Source: Candidatus Poseidonia sp. (GTDB lineage: Archaea; Thermoplasmatota; Poseidoniia; Poseidoniales; Poseidoniaceae). Taken from it: a DNA stretch of 45,855 nucleotides. Under the pieces are notes generated by a model, which was given only the letters and a program-made list of their open reading frames with translations, ran no database searches and had not been told where the DNA came from. This document shows positions 45,501 to 45,855 of the stretch, one piece after another. A program made the position numbers and the translations under genes. Numbering within the stretch: position 1 is the first letter of the stretch; each line of letters begins with the position of its first letter. The stretch covers positions 1-45,855 of the forward strand of contig JAUREO010000010.1 of NCBI GenBank assembly GCA_030827365.1, written 5' to 3'.

Positions 45501-45753
45501 ATCCTCGATTCGAATCATGTTTGATGACACCTATGAGAATACTCGAGAAGGCGGAACATTCCAAGGCTTGCTCAAGATGGGTACAAATTCAGCCTATGTG
45601 ATGTGGGAAGTCGAAGTCAAACCAGACAAAGAGTACCTCAAGGAACTCAAGAAGCAAGAGCAAGAAGCCGAAAAGCAACGCAAGAAGGAAGAGGCTGAAG
45701 CCAAGAAGAAAGCAGAAGCTGACGCCAAGGCTGAAGAAGAAGCCGAGGCATAA
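39556..45753 (+). CDS. Giant surface protein: RCC1 repeats, Ig-like (PIG) domains, thrombospondin-3 repeats
   Basis: About 2065 residues. The order is: signal/anchor segment (VFSVVMVLMAQTGYLG); a beta-rich domain (to ~260); a putative-Ig domain with GVLSGTPT; seven RCC1-like repeats (~390-770), each with CALLDNGSVxCWG and GxLGNG; then several more putative-Ig domains (LPSGLSINSS, TISGTPS) alternating with Asp-rich thrombospondin-3 repeats (DDDDGDGLPDANETDTGT); a membrane helix of mostly Leu (~1864-1885); and a cytoplasmic domain ending in a Lys/Glu/Ala coiled coil. It should span the membrane with a large calcium-binding exterior, as an adhesin or sensor. The TAA at 45751 may not be the true end: the same frame continues with AKAKKESEAV. 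Confidence 0.85.
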   Translation: MSEAYAITRNALVFSVVMVLMAQTGYLGTLNPWYETLDEEYVPAKSTALPSGLTFSAMTCDYEVMSDVQGDNGNNDALDIVGNETYPAVQTASNATSVFIQLRLDGTPTNAQGTSLQSFMWGMEFDTDGNKSTYEHLISFYGSGSDSLKIYNNTATSTVDSPSDSAESVSVELTPASDYWNSSVADSSFGGDDDYLLTMILPWDVLEDHDMDRNGTPSFNWFGTSTSNQNLNGDFACHDGNNDGSPSLSTTASDPVPLDSALRFLFSGGIVSGGSTYYYVNGTQGSPLTFAPTVTPNGATFEVDPPLPSGLTVSSAGVLSGTPTQNVSGASYTLYANSTVDGVAFSATANIILTVATVTFDLVPNIEGEDLILQTPMTNITFSANSTLISDEQVGAVAGGDFHSCALLDNGSVACWGYNPNGELGNGNVTHETTPHLTQTFGTGRTATAVTIGQFHSCALLDNGSVMCWGKNDEGQLGTGSTSTSPTSTPTLVASFGTGRTAVAISAGHKHTCALLDNGSVSCWGNNQYGRLGNGNVTSQYSPVLTASLGSGRTATAIAAGDLGTCAVLDNGSVACWGMNSQYGMIGNGTTGASDFTSIPVQTASLGAGRTAVDIVAGQMYYCALLDDGSVVCWGSGSYGNLGDGTATAQSSPTQTSSLGIAAKKIVAGARHTCAVLINQTVKCWGANSNGAIGDGSTTQRNSPTAVAFGAGVNVTNLGAGAYHTCALIENGSMRCWGKNWYGAIGDGTGWNNGGTSNVRLSPTNVSTSMLFDVGNLIPVTGSSGCSASPSLPSGLSINSSTCTISGTPTALTSNATYTISATIKGLTFETSVWLSVSSFGTLTSAVEGAHLNLGEAMTQISLNYTSHASLSTPPPVSWATHPALPAGMSISGGTISGTPSVYALNQTYTIYANQSGYSTTHELYFSVDTDNPHTVVENVTIDPIDFHPPFWNGTTNWTVSPTLLGNLSIDTSTGEITGSVNGTLANTTYTVTATHNSSATETFLFNLRSLADYDGDGLPNDLPPDYDTNDPPTSGLVADDDDDGDGLPDANETDTGTYVNESDTGTNPLDPDTDDDGICDGPNAVPGVCIAGPDTNTGSPVIATPIVLVNNTAVAEIDPFYIVSGATYSLSPSLPTSLQFDASNGSIWGTPDMVMANTSYTMWANVSGGVSMQWTFYLTVLDDLDGDGLPDILPGDYNGSEDPIRSAPGLEEDLDDDGDGYNDTVETDSGMYLDENNTGTDPRDPDTDDDGICDGPNAVPGICAAGPDTTPFGPTATVVGVNNTATPNVPPYYVGSGLSYQIMPSLPAGLTIDPATGVISGTPTHTIGNTTFTIFANHTNGNSYSWDFTIEVLEDTDGDGDPDTLPIDYDGNADSIRGPPGLTEDLDDDNDGLPDLNETDTGFWNGEGDTGTDPLNPDTDGDGFCDGPASEVYDRLGNLICRGPDPNPHDPTDPLDTDGDMYPDDDPDGEGGLEADDDDDNDGYPDISEDACNSDSKNATSIPEDMDGDSICDGEDLDMDGDGVDNLNETGLPIGTDPENPDTDGDGVCDGPESPVTSNCIAGPDAFPLDPSASKDTDGDGKPDALVPGVNSTTLPPLEEDLDDDNDGWDDLEEIACGTDPQDDTDEPGDIDGDGICDALDTEDNRDDLDGDGWSNVDETICGTDSDDAKSVPMDSDLDGICNALDPPILVYTNPNATRQYNTSDMWILLNESIVLTPFLDGILADTWEINGTLPEGLNFTGQARSSDGSIFGTPTELMNMTTYYITASNSVTGESVSFMLNLSVVEDTDLDGLPDNDPDGPDGIIVGDLDDDNDGWSDEIEVKCQTNPSDQSDTPADLIDENNECLEGDGEISDASDEQFSYGLCFLPLLLLLLLLLLVLFYRERELLVGPEPEFTNAEPNFESGQGTSSDPFVLKSPKPIKYGESVVSKELITFTNMSPNIKFPISDLGSESNRTRFKMIDDRGSDEGVFEAYGDEEGTSSIRIMFDDTYENTREGGTFQGLLKMGTNSAYVMWEVEVKPDKEYLKELKKQEQEAEKQRKKEEAEAKKKAEADAKAEEEAEA
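39781..39834 (+). repeat. 54-bp inverted repeat, 5' arm (inside the giant gene)
   Basis: This segment, encoding DALDIVGNETYPAVQTAS, is repeated exactly in the opposite orientation at 45774-45827 near the right edge. Confidence 0.9.
42778..42818 (+). repeat. 41-bp exact direct repeat in the giant gene (copy 1)
   Basis: These 41 bases recur exactly at 43300-43340. They encode DDDGICDGPNAVPG in two thrombospondin-3/Ig units, and the flanking similarity extends further with mismatches. The exact match implies recent duplication or gene conversion between domains. Confidence 0.8.
43300..43340 (+). repeat. 41-bp exact direct repeat in the giant gene (copy 2)
   Basis: Second copy of the exact repeat found at 42778-42818, in the next domain unit of the same protein. 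Confidence 0.8.
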
Positions 45754-45773
45754 GCCAAAGCCAAGAAGGAATC

Positions 45774-45827
45774 CGAAGCCGTTTGAACTGCTGGGTAGGT
45801 TTCGTTACCCACAATGTCGAGAGCGTC
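45774..45827 (-). repeat. 54-bp inverted repeat, 3' arm (window end)
   Basis: A perfect reverse complement of 39781-39834, starting 21 nt after the giant gene's stop codon. It is probably the product of an assembly or clone rearrangement, because it runs straight into a second, direct copy of nearby sequence. Confidence 0.9.
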
Positions 45828-45855
45828 GGTGTTTATTCAACTTCGGTGTGACGGC
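45826..45855 (+). repeat. 30-bp direct copy of 39844-39873 at the window edge
   Basis: The last 30 bases match 39844-39873 at 28 positions, in direct orientation, with two adjacent mismatches. Together with the inverted arm it makes a scrambled copy of the giant gene's 5' region. Confidence 0.85.

Overview
The window looks like chromosomal DNA of a planktonic euryarchaeon, most consistent with marine Poseidoniia (Marine Group II, or the related MGIII). Archaeal signs are a geranylgeranylglyceryl-phosphate synthase, ribosomal protein L18Ae (LX), prefoldin alpha, the SRP receptor FtsY, an HTH_10 regulator, and several genes whose TATA-like box is centred about 27 nt before the ATG (leaderless transcripts). 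A large set of secreted or anchored proteins fits the MGII lifestyle: M28 peptidases, subtilase, FAS1 and cupredoxin domains, propellers, and RCC1/thrombospondin-3 repeats. The group assignment is inference; no rRNA gene is present.

Layout. 1-2.4 kb: the end of an unknown gene, a CxxC protein, an M50 membrane protease and a small membrane protein whose acidic tail is cut by an amber codon. 2.4-6.5 kb: two lipoprotein M28 peptidases around a membrane-anchored cupredoxin. 6.6-11.9 kb: DDAH-like hydrolase, KatG, DUF4287 and MscS genes, and an SDR pseudogene. 12.1-15.8 kb: DEAD-box helicase, ABC exporter with a hairpin/T8 terminator, and a frameshifted small membrane protein behind a promoter with an operator-like palindrome. 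15.8-20.1 kb: glycosyltransferase, GGGP synthase, and an actin-like ATPase followed by a long coiled-coil protein. 20.1-23.3 kb: a 1037-aa subtilase. 23.3-30.3 kb: rpl18a, then a FAS1-FAS1-cupredoxin protein and a HmuY-like anchored protein, then pfdA-ftsY-DUF1844, a degenerate receiver with a membrane anchor, and a membrane-bound winged-helix regulator. 30.3-34.9 kb: a beta-propeller lipoprotein, a nonsense-interrupted remnant, a small helical protein and an Asp-box lipoprotein. 35-39.4 kb: a GNAT/ATP-grasp fusion, a 14-TM MFS exporter and an HTH_10 regulator. 39.5-45.8 kb: a ~2065-aa surface protein.

How the genes fit together. Much of the window serves an outward-facing lifestyle: lipoprotein peptidases and the subtilase would cut proteins at the cell surface, cupredoxin/FAS1 proteins carry copper and adhesion domains, and the giant protein is probably a surface adhesin or sensor. 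The housekeeping core is the L18Ae/prefoldin/FtsY group (translation, folding, targeting) plus lipid synthesis. The best candidates for undescribed biology are the actin-like ATPase with its coiled-coil neighbour, the GNAT/ATP-grasp peptide-ligase-type enzyme, the frameshifted membrane gene with its operator, and the pseudo-receiver/membrane regulator pair. The last ~80 bases are a scrambled inverted and direct copy of the 5' part of the giant gene and should be treated as a probable assembly or cloning artefact unless shown otherwise.
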